Below, one piece after another: positions 17,055 to 25,821 of a stretch of DNA of 43,520 nt (position 1 is the stretch's first letter; each line of letters opens with the position of its first letter). Made by a program: the position numbers and the translations under genes. Location of the stretch: positions 1-43,520 of the forward strand of contig DASYYE010000434.1 of the NCBI GenBank assembly GCA_035946955.1. Reading direction: 5' to 3'. This DNA comes from DASYYE01 sp035946955 (lineage in GTDB: Bacteria; Actinomycetota; Actinomycetes; Streptosporangiales; Streptosporangiaceae). The notes beneath the pieces were generated by a model, which was given only the letters and a program-made list of their open reading frames with translations, had not been told where the DNA came from and did no database searches.

Positions 17055-17092
17055 CCTGACCGGTCAGGATCTCCCCTTCCTGACCGGTCAGG
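17055..17092. promoter_or_regulatory. Two tandem 14-bp perfect palindromes
   Basis: CCTGACCGGTCAGG occurs at 17055-17068 and again at 17079-17092, start to start 24 bp. They lie 33 bp beyond the 3' end of the small minus-strand gene and about 230 bp upstream of LacI. They could be paired dimer sites for a regulator or terminator hairpins. Confidence 0.6.
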
Positions 17093-17124
17093 GCCCCCGC
17101 CCTGCCAGCTCCGCTCGCTCACTG

Positions 17125-17511
17125 CTAGTCGCAGCCCGCCTCCTCCCCTGCGCATGGCCCGGCCACGCCCGCGTGGACGGGTTCCTGCAGGGACCGCCCG
17201 AGCACGACCACCTCGAACGGCACCGCGTCCGCCGGGCGGCGCCGTGGGTCGCCCAGCCGGTCAGCGAACCGGGCGAGCGTGCGCGACCACTCGGTCCTGA
17301 TCTGGCGTGCCTCGTCCGGGGTCAGGTAGGCGCGCAGGCCGAACGCCTCGGCTTCGTCGAGGAACACGCCGGGGATCTGCGCCGGTACCCGGCCCGGGCC
17401 GCTCGCGCCAGCCCGGCGCCGCCTTCGGCGCCCCAAACGCGCTTCCCTCACCTGCTTGGCGACTTCTGCCTGGTGCTGCTCGATCAGCAGCCGGTCAATG
17501 GTGGGATGCAT
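17125..17511 (-). CDS. Hypothetical 128-residue protein
   Basis: ATG 17511 has GGAGG seven nt upstream, good support for translation. The N-terminus MHPTIDRLLIEQHQAEVAKQ is a predicted amphipathic helix followed by a basic cluster (RLGRRRRRRAG). The middle reads GVFLDEAEAFGLRAYLTPDEARQIRTEWSRTLARFADRL, helical and acidic. I do not recognise a family. No membrane span, signal or metal site is visible. Its start is 227 bp from the divergent mannosidase gene. Confidence 0.65.
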   Translation of the reverse strand: MHPTIDRLLIEQHQAEVAKQVREARLGRRRRRRAGASGPGRVPAQIPGVFLDEAEAFGLRAYLTPDEARQIRTEWSRTLARFADRLGDPRRRPADAVPFEVVVLGRSLQEPVHAGVAGPCAGEEAGCD

Positions 17512-17590
17512 TGACGGTCCTCCGTAGGCTGATCCGTGTGATGGCTAAGGCACCATCCTTGCTGGCGGGTCTGACAGTCTCGAATGGTTT

Positions 17591-17607
17591 TCTCTCGAGC
17601 TGAGAGA
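17591..17607. promoter_or_regulatory. Inverted repeat TCTCTC-N5-GAGAGA
   Basis: Six-bp arms separated by GAGCT in the region between the divergent hypothetical gene and the mannosidase. It may be an operator or a small leader hairpin. Confidence 0.4.
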
Positions 17608-17651
17608 CGCACCCGCGCGCGACATGTACCTGCGACGATGTGATCCTCGTC

Positions 17652-17669
17652 CTTCAAGTGGGCTTGAAG
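17652..17669. promoter_or_regulatory. Inverted repeat CTTCAAG-TGGG-CTTGAAG upstream of the mannosidase
   Basis: Perfect 7-bp arms with a 4-nt centre, 70 bp before the GH38 start. The AT-rich arms stand out against the surrounding GC. It has the geometry of a dimer operator but no central CG, so it is unlike a LacI site. Confidence 0.5.
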
Positions 17670-17738
17670 TCAACCCGGCGAGCCTTCCTCGGCCGGCGCG
17701 GCCTCTGACCGTCTTGCGGCCCGTGTGACGATGTGGGC

Positions 17739-20700
17739 ATGCGAATCACCGGTGCGGAGCCAACTCTGTTGTTCACGGGGACCGCGGCGCAGCCGCTGCA
17801 GGTCGTGCGGGTCACCCTGGCTGACCTGCCCGATACCGGGGCCGGGGAGCCGGGCCGCAGGCCAGACCCGTTGACTGTCCGCATCGAGGGGCCGGGTGTC
17901 GCCACACCAGTCCCGTTTCGTATGGACATGCCAGGAGGGGCTGCGGACGGTGAGCAGGACGCGGAGGTCGCGGTGCGCATCGCGGCCCCCCATGGCCCGG
18001 GCAGCACCCTGCCCGCCACCGTGGTCGCGGAGCGGGGCAGCGAGCGCGCCGAACTGGATGTCGTGATCACCGTCGCCGAGCCGGGCTGGTCGATCTGGAT
18101 GGTCAGCCATTTCCACTACGACCCGGTGTGGTGGAACACCCAGGGGCAGTTCACCCAGTCCCGCCTGCTGCTGCCCGACGACAAGGGTGAGCTGCCTGAC
18201 GTGCGCACCGCATTCGAGCTGGTGCGGCTGCACCTGGACGCGGCCAGGGACGACCCGGACTACAAGTTCGTGCTCGCCGAGATCGACTACCTCAAGCCGT
18301 ACTTCGACGTCCACCCAGCCGACCGGGCGGAGCTGGGCGAGCTCATCGCGGCGGGGCGCGTGGAGATCGTCGGCGGCATGTACAACGAGCCGAACACCAA
18401 CCTGACCTGTGCCGAGTCCACGGTGCGTAACATCGTCTACGGGCTGGGCCACCAGCGTGACGTGATGGGTGCCGACCCCGGCATCGCCTGGATGCTCGAC
18501 GCGTTCGGCTTCGACCCCTCCTACCCCGGACTGATGGCAGCGGCCGGGCTCAGCGCCTCGGCCTGGGCGCGGGGGCCCTACCACCAGTGGGGGCCGCGCC
18601 GCACCGTCGGCGGCAACGAGCGGATGCAGTTCCCCAGCGAGTTCGAATGGGTGTCCCCGGACGGCCGTGGGCTGCTCACCAGCTACATGCCGAACCACTA
18701 CGGCGCGGGCTGGGGGCCGATGCACCGCGCCGCCGACCCGGCTGCCGCACAGACCGAGGCGCTCGCGCAACTCGCCGCACTCGCCCCGGCCGCCGCGACC
18801 CGCAACGTGCTGCTGCCGGTAGGTGAGGACCATACGATCCCGGCCCGGTGGGCCACGGCTGTGCACCGGCGTTTCGCGGAGCGGTACGTGTGGCCCCGGT
18901 GCGTGACCGCGGTGCCGCGGGAGTTCTTTGCCGCGGTCCGGGCCGAGGCGGCCGAGCGCGGCATCTGGTTCACGCCGCAGAGCCGCGACATGAACCCGGT
19001 CTACCCAGGCAAGGACGTCTCCTACATCGACACCAAGCAGGCCCAGCGCGCGGCAGAGGTGGCGGTCTGCGACGGGGAACGCCTCGCCACCCTGGCCTGG
19101 CTGGCTGGCGCGGGCTACCCGGCCGAGTCGCTGGACAAGGCCTGGCGCCAGCTGGTGTTCGGCGCGCACCACGACTCGATCACCGGCACCGAGTCCGACC
19201 AGGTCTACCTGGACCTGCTGGGCGGGTGGCGGGAGGCGTTCGAGCGCGGCGACGAGGCCCGTCACGCCGCCACGTCCCGGCTGGTATCGCTGGCCGACAC
19301 CCGGCCCCCGGCGGATGGCGAGGCTGCCGCGCCGCAGGCGCAAGCCGTGGTCGTGTTCAACACCCTGTCCTGGCCGAGGCGGGGACTGGCCTCGGTCACA
19401 CTTGATTTCCCCAAACCCGCCGCGACGCTGGCTGGGCAGCCCCCGGGATGGGTCGCGCTGTGGGACTCCGCTGGCGCGCAGGTGCCGTTCCTGGCGGAAG
19501 GGGTACAGCGGCATCCGGACGGGGCCCTGGCCGGGGCGACCCTGACGTTCCGCGCGGACGTGCCCGCCCTTGGCTACCGCACCTACTGGGCGGCACCCGC
19601 GCCGGGCACTGGTGAGGCCGGGTGGCGCCCCTCTCCGGGGACCATGGCCGAGAACGAGGCGTTCATCGTGCACGCGGACCCGGCGCGGGGCGGCGCGCTC
19701 ACCAGCGTCCGCGACCGGCGCAGCGGGACCGAACTGCTCCGGGGGCCTGGCAACGAACTGCTGGTCCAGGAGGAGTACGACTACCACCCCAGGTGGGGTG
19801 AGGGGCCGTGGCTGCTGTCGCCCAAGGGTCCCGGCACGGGGTCCGCGCAGGGGCCGGCCAGCGTGGTGGCGCAGCGGTGTGCGCTCGGCTCGCGGCTCGT
19901 CGTGGAGTTCCGCCTGAGCGGCCTGCGGGTCACCCAGGAGACGGTGCTGTGGGACGGCCTTGACCGGGTCGAGTTCAACACCCACCTGGACGGGTCGATC
20001 GGCCAGGACCGGCTGCTGCGGGTCCGTTTCCCGGTGGACGTCCCCGGCGGCCTGCCGGTCTACCAGTGCGCGGCCACGGTCGTGGGCCGCCCGTTCGGCA
20101 GCACCGACGCCGACGTGGCTGAGCACCCGTTCACCCTGGACAACCCGGCGTATGAGTGGTTCGGCCTTGGTTCGACGGCACGTGTCCGTGCGGGCGGCCG
20201 GACCTGGGCGACCGGTGTCGCCGAAATCATCTTGCCAGGCAAGGGGGCGGTGGCCGACGAACCTGCGTTCCGGGACGCGGTTGCCGGGCTGGTGGGGGCA
20301 CTGGCGGCGCAGGGGGTCACGGCCACGTGCGCCACGGCGGACGGCCCACGTTACGGGTCACTCGACCTTGACTCGAACCTGCCGGACTTCCGGATCGCCC
20401 TCGGCGGCCTGGACCACAACACCTGGACCGCCCGGCTGGCCGCGGCGATGGGCCCGGACGCCGCAGCCGAGCTCGCCGAGCGCTGCGCCATGGGTGAGAC
20501 GGGCCGTGTGTGGGTGCCAGCGTCGCGCCCGCGTGAGGAGGTGTTCGTCCCCGGGGCCGACGTGCGGGGCGAGCGTGACCTGCCGGTGCTCGTGGTGGCT
20601 GGCGGCGACCTGGCAGTGGCGGTCACCTCGCTGGCCAGCAGCCTGGCTGGTGCTGAAGTGGTGGCGGACCTCGTCGAGGACGGGGAGCCCTGGGACGACG

Positions 20701-22268
20701 CGACGCTCGCCGGGCACACTGTCGCGCTGCTGAACCGCGGCACCCCCAGCAGCCTGGTCACCCCGGACGGAACGCTGTCCATCGCGCTGATGCGCTCGTG
20801 CAGTGCGTGGCCGTGCGGTGTGTGGATCGACGGGGACCGGCGCACCACCCCGGACGGGACCAGTTTCGCCTGGCAGCACTGGAGCCACACGTTCAGCTAC
20901 GCACTGGCCAGCGGCACCGGCGACTGGCGTGACGCGGGCTTCACGCCAGCGGCCGAAGAGTACAACCACGACTTCCTGACCTGCGTGGCCACGCCCCACG
21001 AGGGTCCGCTGCCCGGGCAGGCGAGCCTGTGCGAGGTCGCTGTGGGAGCGCCGCCCGATGACGGGGCCGCGACGTCAATGCCGCGGCCGGAGGCCGTACT
21101 GTCAGCGCTCAAGCCGCGCGGCAACGGGCTGGCTTCGCTGGCTGAGGGGCAGCCACGGCGCGACGCTGGCGTGACGGTGCGGCTGCGCGACGGCGGCGGC
21201 AGGGCCGGGCAGCCCGCCACCGCTTACGTGCGCCTGTTCACGGGCATCGAGGCCGCGCACCTGAGCAGCCTGCCCGAAGACACCGACGGGCCGGCTCTGG
21301 TGGTGAACGAGGGGCGGGCCGAGGTGGAGGCACCCATCGCTGGCATGGTCACGATGGCGGTCACCCCCAGTGCTGCCACGTTCGGCGGTGCCGCGGAGAC
21401 CCAGGCAGCCGAGCGGGCGGGCGGCGGGGCCGAGCCGGCGCAGCCGGTGTTCACCCGGTACTGGCTGCACGGCAAGGGGCCCGCGCCAGCCGGGAACCTG
21501 CCGGTCGCGGTGCACCTGTCCCCCGGCCGGCTCGCGCTGGCCGAGCCTGACGCAGACGAGGACTCCACCAGCCCGGAGGCCCCGTTGCCCGGGTCTTCGG
21601 TGCTGCGTCTTACCGTGGCCTGCGGGCCGCGGCCAGCCAGGGGGCGGGTGGAACTCGTCATCCCGGCGGGGATCGAGGTCCGCGGGCCAGACGGCGACCC
21701 GCCCGGGCCGTTCAGCTACGACCTGCCGGGGCGCGGCCACCAGGCCTGGAACCTGTGGGTGCGGGCGGCGCCGGGAGCCGGGCGCGGCCGGTACTTCGTC
21801 GGGGCACAGGTACGTGACGAACTCGGTCAGGTGCTGGAGGACGCCGCCATGGTCAGTGTGGGTGAGCCCCCAGCGCCAGCACTGGACCTGCCACTGGATG
21901 AACTGCTGCCGCTGCTGGCCGCCGACGACGAGGCGTTGCACGCCGAGGTCGACATGAGCCTGCGGCCAGCGTCGCTGCGGCTCGCCCCGGACAGCACAGC
22001 CGAGCTGACCGTGCACATCACCAACCGCAGCGCGGCACCGGTGCGCGGCGAGTCGCAGCTCGTCTCGCCGTGGGGCACCTGGGACGGCATCGGGCCGTGG
22101 ACGCAGGGCTTCGCCGCCGAGCCAGGCGAGACCGTCGTCCTGCACTACCCGGTGACGGTCACGGCCAGGCCGGGCTGGGACGCGTGGGCTGTGGCCAAGG
22201 TGATGTACTTCGGCCGCGTCCGCTACAGCGAGGCCGTCAGCGTGGCAGTCGAGGAGTCCTCAGGCTGA
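17739..22268 (+). CDS. Alpha-mannosidase, glycoside hydrolase family 38
   Basis: 1509 residues from ATG 17739. An N-terminal beta domain is followed by the GH38 catalytic domain: HFHYDPVWW (H126, D128, zinc ligands), WMLDAFGFDPSYP with nucleophile D254, and HHDSITGTESD at 477-487 (zinc-binding His). The long beta-rich middle and C-terminal domains (VVFNTLSWPR, LRVTQETVLWDGLDRVEFNTHLDGS) are as in family members. Beyond about residue 1200 there are extra beta-sandwich segments ending in an NEW3-like domain (LRPASLRLAPDSTAELTVHITNRS), making it longer than typical bacterial GH38 enzymes of 850-1050 residues. No signal peptide is visible, so it is probably cytoplasmic, removing alpha-mannose from imported glycans. 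LacI and ABC sugar ATPase genes lie nearby. Confidence 0.93.
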   Translation: MRITGAEPTLLFTGTAAQPLQVVRVTLADLPDTGAGEPGRRPDPLTVRIEGPGVATPVPFRMDMPGGAADGEQDAEVAVRIAAPHGPGSTLPATVVAERGSERAELDVVITVAEPGWSIWMVSHFHYDPVWWNTQGQFTQSRLLLPDDKGELPDVRTAFELVRLHLDAARDDPDYKFVLAEIDYLKPYFDVHPADRAELGELIAAGRVEIVGGMYNEPNTNLTCAESTVRNIVYGLGHQRDVMGADPGIAWMLDAFGFDPSYPGLMAAAGLSASAWARGPYHQWGPRRTVGGNERMQFPSEFEWVSPDGRGLLTSYMPNHYGAGWGPMHRAADPAAAQTEALAQLAALAPAAATRNVLLPVGEDHTIPARWATAVHRRFAERYVWPRCVTAVPREFFAAVRAEAAERGIWFTPQSRDMNPVYPGKDVSYIDTKQAQRAAEVAVCDGERLATLAWLAGAGYPAESLDKAWRQLVFGAHHDSITGTESDQVYLDLLGGWREAFERGDEARHAATSRLVSLADTRPPADGEAAAPQAQAVVVFNTLSWPRRGLASVTLDFPKPAATLAGQPPGWVALWDSAGAQVPFLAEGVQRHPDGALAGATLTFRADVPALGYRTYWAAPAPGTGEAGWRPSPGTMAENEAFIVHADPARGGALTSVRDRRSGTELLRGPGNELLVQEEYDYHPRWGEGPWLLSPKGPGTGSAQGPASVVAQRCALGSRLVVEFRLSGLRVTQETVLWDGLDRVEFNTHLDGSIGQDRLLRVRFPVDVPGGLPVYQCAATVVGRPFGSTDADVAEHPFTLDNPAYEWFGLGSTARVRAGGRTWATGVAEIILPGKGAVADEPAFRDAVAGLVGALAAQGVTATCATADGPRYGSLDLDSNLPDFRIALGGLDHNTWTARLAAAMGPDAAAELAERCAMGETGRVWVPASRPREEVFVPGADVRGERDLPVLVVAGGDLAVAVTSLASSLAGAEVVADLVEDGEPWDDATLAGHTVALLNRGTPSSLVTPDGTLSIALMRSCSAWPCGVWIDGDRRTTPDGTSFAWQHWSHTFSYALASGTGDWRDAGFTPAAEEYNHDFLTCVATPHEGPLPGQASLCEVAVGAPPDDGAATSMPRPEAVLSALKPRGNGLASLAEGQPRRDAGVTVRLRDGGGRAGQPATAYVRLFTGIEAAHLSSLPEDTDGPALVVNEGRAEVEAPIAGMVTMAVTPSAATFGGAAETQAAERAGGGAEPAQPVFTRYWLHGKGPAPAGNLPVAVHLSPGRLALAEPDADEDSTSPEAPLPGSSVLRLTVACGPRPARGRVELVIPAGIEVRGPDGDPPGPFSYDLPGRGHQAWNLWVRAAPGAGRGRYFVGAQVRDELGQVLEDAAMVSVGEPPAPALDLPLDELLPLLAADDEALHAEVDMSLRPASLRLAPDSTAELTVHITNRSAAPVRGESQLVSPWGTWDGIGPWTQGFAAEPGETVVLHYPVTVTARPGWDAWAVAKVMYFGRVRYSEAVSVAVEESSG

Positions 22269-22281
22269 GCCCAGCCGTTGA

Positions 22282-22309
22282 GGCTCCGGCGCTCACGCGT
22301 CCCGGAGCC
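22282..22309. terminator. Hairpin between convergent mannosidase and permease genes
   Basis: GGCTCCGG (22282-22289) pairs with CCGGAGCC (22302-22309) over a 12-nt loop, spanning the 24-bp convergent gap and the permease stop. It could end transcription from both sides. Confidence 0.5.
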
Positions 22310-23150
22310 GCAGCGACAGCCCGGCGGCCAGCAGCGCCGCCGTGGCCCACACAGCCAGCACGCCGAGGCCGCCCCACGGGCTGATGGGCAGGTCACGCAG
22401 GCCGGTGGTGTCCTGGATGGTCAGCCCGGCGCTCATCGGTGCGTACCGTTCCACCCGGTGCTGCCATGCCGGGTAGGCGCCGAGGAGGGCGGCCAGGAAC
22501 GGCGCGAGGTACAGCAGGCCGAGCACCGTGCCGATGCTGGCCGCGGAGTCCCGTATGGCCGTGGCGATGCCCAGGCTGAGCAGGCCGGCCAGGGCGAGGT
22601 AGAGGACCGAACCGGCGGCCGCGCGCAGGGTGTCACCATGCGCCAGCGACAGCACGGGGAATCCCCGGGCCGGGGTGAAGCCGTTGCCGGGCAGGACCAG
22701 CCGCCCGGCGAGCAGGCAGCCGGCCACCGCGACGACCGCGGAGGCCAGCACCAGGCCAGTCAGCACCGCGGCTTTAGCGGCGAGCACGCCCGAACGGCGC
22801 GGCATTGCCACGAACGTGGTCCTGATCATTCCGGTGGCGTATTCGTCGCTGATCGCCAGCACGGCGAGGACCGCGACGCCCGCCTGGGCGAGCCGCACCC
22901 CGGTCAGGCTGACCTTGGTGGTGTCGGCGGTACAGAACCCACCGGCCTGGCACCGGGTGACGGCGGTCACGAGCGCGCTCACTGCGATGGTCAGCACCGC
23001 CGTACTGGCCAGCAGCCAGGCGGTGGTTGCCACGGTCCGCTGTTTGGTCCACTCCGCCCGGAGGGTGTCCCGGGCGGAGTGGGCTACGGCGGCCAGTCCC
23101 GGCGGTACATGCCGGGGTGCCGAAACCGTCCCGGCGACCGTCGTGCTCAC
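22293..23150 (-). CDS. ABC-2-type transporter permease
   Basis: 285 residues. A cytoplasmic N-terminus with RAEWTKQRTVATTAW leads into the first span, the usual ABC-2 opening. Six membrane segments follow, with the conserved ISDEYATGMIRTTFVAMPRRSGVLAAKAAV loop that contacts the ATPase. A short extracytoplasmic loop has two Cys (TRCQAGGFCTADTT). It is the last gene of the ATPase-permease-permease operon, 22 bp after the other permease, and probably forms the second half of the export pore. Confidence 0.88.
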   Translation of the reverse strand: MSTTVAGTVSAPRHVPPGLAAVAHSARDTLRAEWTKQRTVATTAWLLASTAVLTIAVSALVTAVTRCQAGGFCTADTTKVSLTGVRLAQAGVAVLAVLAISDEYATGMIRTTFVAMPRRSGVLAAKAAVLTGLVLASAVVAVAGCLLAGRLVLPGNGFTPARGFPVLSLAHGDTLRAAAGSVLYLALAGLLSLGIATAIRDSAASIGTVLGLLYLAPFLAALLGAYPAWQHRVERYAPMSAGLTIQDTTGLRDLPISPWGGLGVLAVWATAALLAAGLSLRLRDA

Positions 23151-23172
23151 GTGTCCCTCCGGCGGATCAGGC

Positions 23173-24738
23173 TCATGCGTCTCTCCTGCGGAGCAGGAAG
23201 AACGCCAAGGCGAGCGCGGCTGCTGTGTAGGCGCAGAGCACGGCGAACCCTGCCCACGGTGAGAGCGGGAAGTAGTCCGGTGGGCCGTACTGGGCGGCCG
23301 AGACCTGCGGGTATTGGGGCACGCTCTGCTGGATGGCGAACGCGGCGGCCGGTGTCACCTGGAAGAACCAGCGCGCCCCGCTGGGCGGCAGCACCGAGGT
23401 GTACCCGAGGACGTAGGGCAGCAGGACGACCGCGAACACCGTGACCACCGCCAGCACGCCGCGGCGCAGGATGGTGCCGACCGCGACGGCGAGGACCGTG
23501 GCCACCCCCAGCAGCGCGGCCGAGCCGGCAATCACCCGCAGCTCGGTGGGCCAGCCCACCGGCAGCACATACTGGCCTCCGTTGCGCGAGAGCTGGGCAC
23601 CTGCGACCACGGCAAGGGCGGTCGCGGGGAGACCGAGGACGAAGGCGGCCAGCCCGGCCACGAGGACCTTGGCTGCCAGTGCCCGGCCGCGCCTGGGGCT
23701 GGCGGTCAGCGTGGTCCGGATGAGCCCGCGCCGGTACTCGGCGGTGATGAACAGCACACCCACAACCATCAGCACGAGCATCCCGAAGATCAGCCCTGCC
23801 AGGCGGTCCCCGATGGTGCCGGTGAGGTAGGTCGAATTCGTCCCCCCGGCCACGACCGGAGCGATGTCGCCCGAACCGGTGACCGTGAACCGGCCGCCCG
23901 CGGCGCGGAACCCGAGCCCATGCTGGCCGATGGTGCCGATGGTTGGGCCGTCGGCCCCGACTACCTGGCCAGCCCAATGACCGCCTGGCTGCGCCCCGCT
24001 CAGAGTGACGTGGTCGAACACACCGGTTGCCACGCTGGGGACGCTGCTCCCGCCGGTCGCGGCAAAGGACGGGAAGTTGGGCGTGAAGGTCATGGGGGAC
24101 GTGACGAAGAGCCCCGCCTGCGCCACGGGGGGCAGACCGGTCAGGTGCACGGTGCCGACCTCGGCCCAGTGGCTGCCGCCCGCCGAGTCATACCCGGTGA
24201 CCATGTCGCCGGACCGGGTCAGCCGCAGCCAGCGGGGGGACGCCGCCCCAGGCATGCCCGCGACGTCGCTGTTGTAGTTGGCCTGCATGCGCACGCCATG
24301 CCCACCCGTGACCATCAGCGCGGCGTAGGCCGCTCCCTGCCGGGTGCTCTGGGTGATGATGATCCCTGCCTTGGCCCATGGCACGACGCCGCGGACCAGG
24401 CTGGGGCTGGAGACAGTGCCGTGTCTGCCGGTGAGCGAGGTCACCCGGACGGTGAGGCTGCCGTACGCGGCGGCCGGCTGGCCGACGAGCGTGAAACTGT
24501 CCACCACTGCCTCGCCGCCCGGCCCGGCCGGAACGGACCGCGGCTGCCCGCTGGACCGGGTGCCGTCGTGCACGAGGAGCAGCCCGACCACGTCGATGAG
24601 CACCATGGCAGCGACCACGGCGACCAGCCACCCGCGCACGGTGCGGAACTTCGTCCACTCGGCGTGCAGCAGGTGCCGGAAGCCGTCGTCCGCGGTGCGC
24701 TGCGCGGAACGGTACGCAGTGATGCTCCCGGCGGTCAT
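23173..24738 (-). CDS. ABC-2-type permease with a large extracytoplasmic beta-sandwich domain
   Basis: 521 residues; its ATG overlaps the ATPase stop (ATGA). HAEWTKFRTVRGWLVAVVAAM opens the first span (about 30-60). Then some 270 residues outside the membrane carry features of a concanavalin-like/DUF1349 fold: VPWAKAGIIITQSTRQGAAYAALMVTGGHGVRMQANYNSD, SHWAEVGTVHLTGLPPVAQAGLFVTS, FDHVTLSG. After this come five spans with FITAEYRRGLIRTTLTASPRRGRALAAK, the ATPase-contact loop. Ordinary ABC-2 permeases of this type are 250-290 residues, so the sandwich is an insertion between spans 1 and 2. It may bind a carbohydrate or peptide antibiotic at the cell surface; that is inference. Confidence 0.88.
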   Translation of the reverse strand: MTAGSITAYRSAQRTADDGFRHLLHAEWTKFRTVRGWLVAVVAAMVLIDVVGLLLVHDGTRSSGQPRSVPAGPGGEAVVDSFTLVGQPAAAYGSLTVRVTSLTGRHGTVSSPSLVRGVVPWAKAGIIITQSTRQGAAYAALMVTGGHGVRMQANYNSDVAGMPGAASPRWLRLTRSGDMVTGYDSAGGSHWAEVGTVHLTGLPPVAQAGLFVTSPMTFTPNFPSFAATGGSSVPSVATGVFDHVTLSGAQPGGHWAGQVVGADGPTIGTIGQHGLGFRAAGGRFTVTGSGDIAPVVAGGTNSTYLTGTIGDRLAGLIFGMLVLMVVGVLFITAEYRRGLIRTTLTASPRRGRALAAKVLVAGLAAFVLGLPATALAVVAGAQLSRNGGQYVLPVGWPTELRVIAGSAALLGVATVLAVAVGTILRRGVLAVVTVFAVVLLPYVLGYTSVLPPSGARWFFQVTPAAAFAIQQSVPQYPQVSAAQYGPPDYFPLSPWAGFAVLCAYTAAALALAFFLLRRRDA

Positions 24739-25655
24739 AGTGTCACTCCCCCTCTGAATTCGACCTCGTCCCTGGTCAGTTCCATGTAGGCCTCTTCGAG
24801 GCTGGCGCGGTGCGCCGAGACCTCGGAGAACGTGACCCCGGCCCCGGTCAGCAGGGCCACCACCCGCTCGGCGGTCAGCCCGGAGATGGCCAGGGTGTCG
24901 CGGCCGTTCGCGGCCACGGTGGCGCCCGCATGGGTGAGCGCCGTCATCGCCTCGGTGCGCGCATCCGTGCGCACCATGACCCGGTCCCCTGACGCGGCGG
25001 TGATCAGCTCAGCCACGCTGGTGTCGGCGATGACCCGGCCGCGGCCGGCGACGACGAGGTGGTCGGCGGTGTCCTCCAGCTCGCTCATCAGGTGACTCGA
25101 CACCAGCACCGCACGGCCTTCGCCTGCCAGCGACCGGAGGAACCCGCGCATCCACACGATGCCCTCGGGGTCCATGCCGTTGAACGGCTCGTCGAACATG
25201 AGCACGGGCGGGTCGCCGAGCATCGCCGCGGCGATGCCCAGCCGCTGCCGCATACCCAGCGAGTAGCCGCCAGCCTTGCGCCGCGCGGCCGGGGCCAGGC
25301 CGGTGAGCCCGATCACCTCATCGACCCGCCGGGCGGGCAGTGCCTGGGAGTGGGCCAGCCAGAGCAGGTGGTTGCGGGCGGAGCGGCCAGGCTGCAGGGC
25401 GGCCGCGTCGAGCATCGCGCCCAGGTGGCTGAGCGGGTGCCGCAGTCTCACATAGGGCTGGCCGATGACCAGCGCATGGCCGGCATCGGCGGCGTCGAGG
25501 CCGACGATGACCCGCATCGTGGTCGACTTGCCAGCGCCGTTCGGCCCGACGAAACCGGTGACCCGCCCATGCTCGACACGGAACGACATGCCGTCGAGCG
25601 CCGGGACCGGGCCGAACCGCTTTCGCAGGCCGGACACCTCGATTGCTGCTTCCAT
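24735..25655 (-). CDS. ABC-2 exporter ATP-binding protein
   Basis: 306 residues from ATG 25655. N-terminal ABC domain: Walker A GPNGAGKST, Q-loop region HLGAMLDAAALQPGRSARNHL, signature YSLGMRQRLGIAAAMLG, Walker B PVLMFDEPFNGMDPEGI, H-loop VSSHLMSELEDTADH. The C-terminal 80 residues are the usual accessory domain of DrrA/BcrA-type ATPases. It drives the two permeases encoded next. Operon order is ATPase, large permease, small permease. It is divergent from the sensor kinase across 166 bp. Confidence 0.93.
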   Translation of the reverse strand: MEAAIEVSGLRKRFGPVPALDGMSFRVEHGRVTGFVGPNGAGKSTTMRVIVGLDAADAGHALVIGQPYVRLRHPLSHLGAMLDAAALQPGRSARNHLLWLAHSQALPARRVDEVIGLTGLAPAARRKAGGYSLGMRQRLGIAAAMLGDPPVLMFDEPFNGMDPEGIVWMRGFLRSLAGEGRAVLVSSHLMSELEDTADHLVVAGRGRVIADTSVAELITAASGDRVMVRTDARTEAMTALTHAGATVAANGRDTLAISGLTAERVVALLTGAGVTFSEVSAHRASLEEAYMELTRDEVEFRGGVTL

Positions 25656-25746
25656 GCGAGGAACACTAGGGACCGGCCCGCCGCAGGTCGTCCCGCTGGC
25701 GAGCCCACTTGCGCGCAGCTCACACGAGGGAGCCAGCCGTGAGGCA

Positions 25747-25762
25747 TCCCCCGTACGGGGGA
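25747..25762. promoter_or_regulatory. Perfect 16-bp palindrome TCCCCCGTACGGGGGA in the divergent promoter
   Basis: It lies 91 bp upstream of the ATPase start and 59 bp upstream of the kinase start, in the only intergenic space shared by the exporter operon and the two-component genes. Perfect symmetry and position make it the best candidate site for the dimeric response regulator encoded at 27096-27818. Confidence 0.6.
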
Positions 25763-25821
25763 CACCAAGATGCACGTGTCCAGGGACGCCAGATGCTGCG
25801 GTACTGGTCAGAATTGGTGAC

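Noticed and set aside
17670..20126. 818-codon open frame antisense to the mannosidase
   Set aside because: High-GC codon bias opens antisense frames; the plus strand has all GH38 catalytic motifs and the antisense product is Arg/Gly/Pro-rich without motifs.
23314..24789. 491-codon plus frame antisense to the large permease
   Set aside because: Gly/His/Asp-rich, with no ribosome site; the permease on the other strand has membrane spans and conserved loops.
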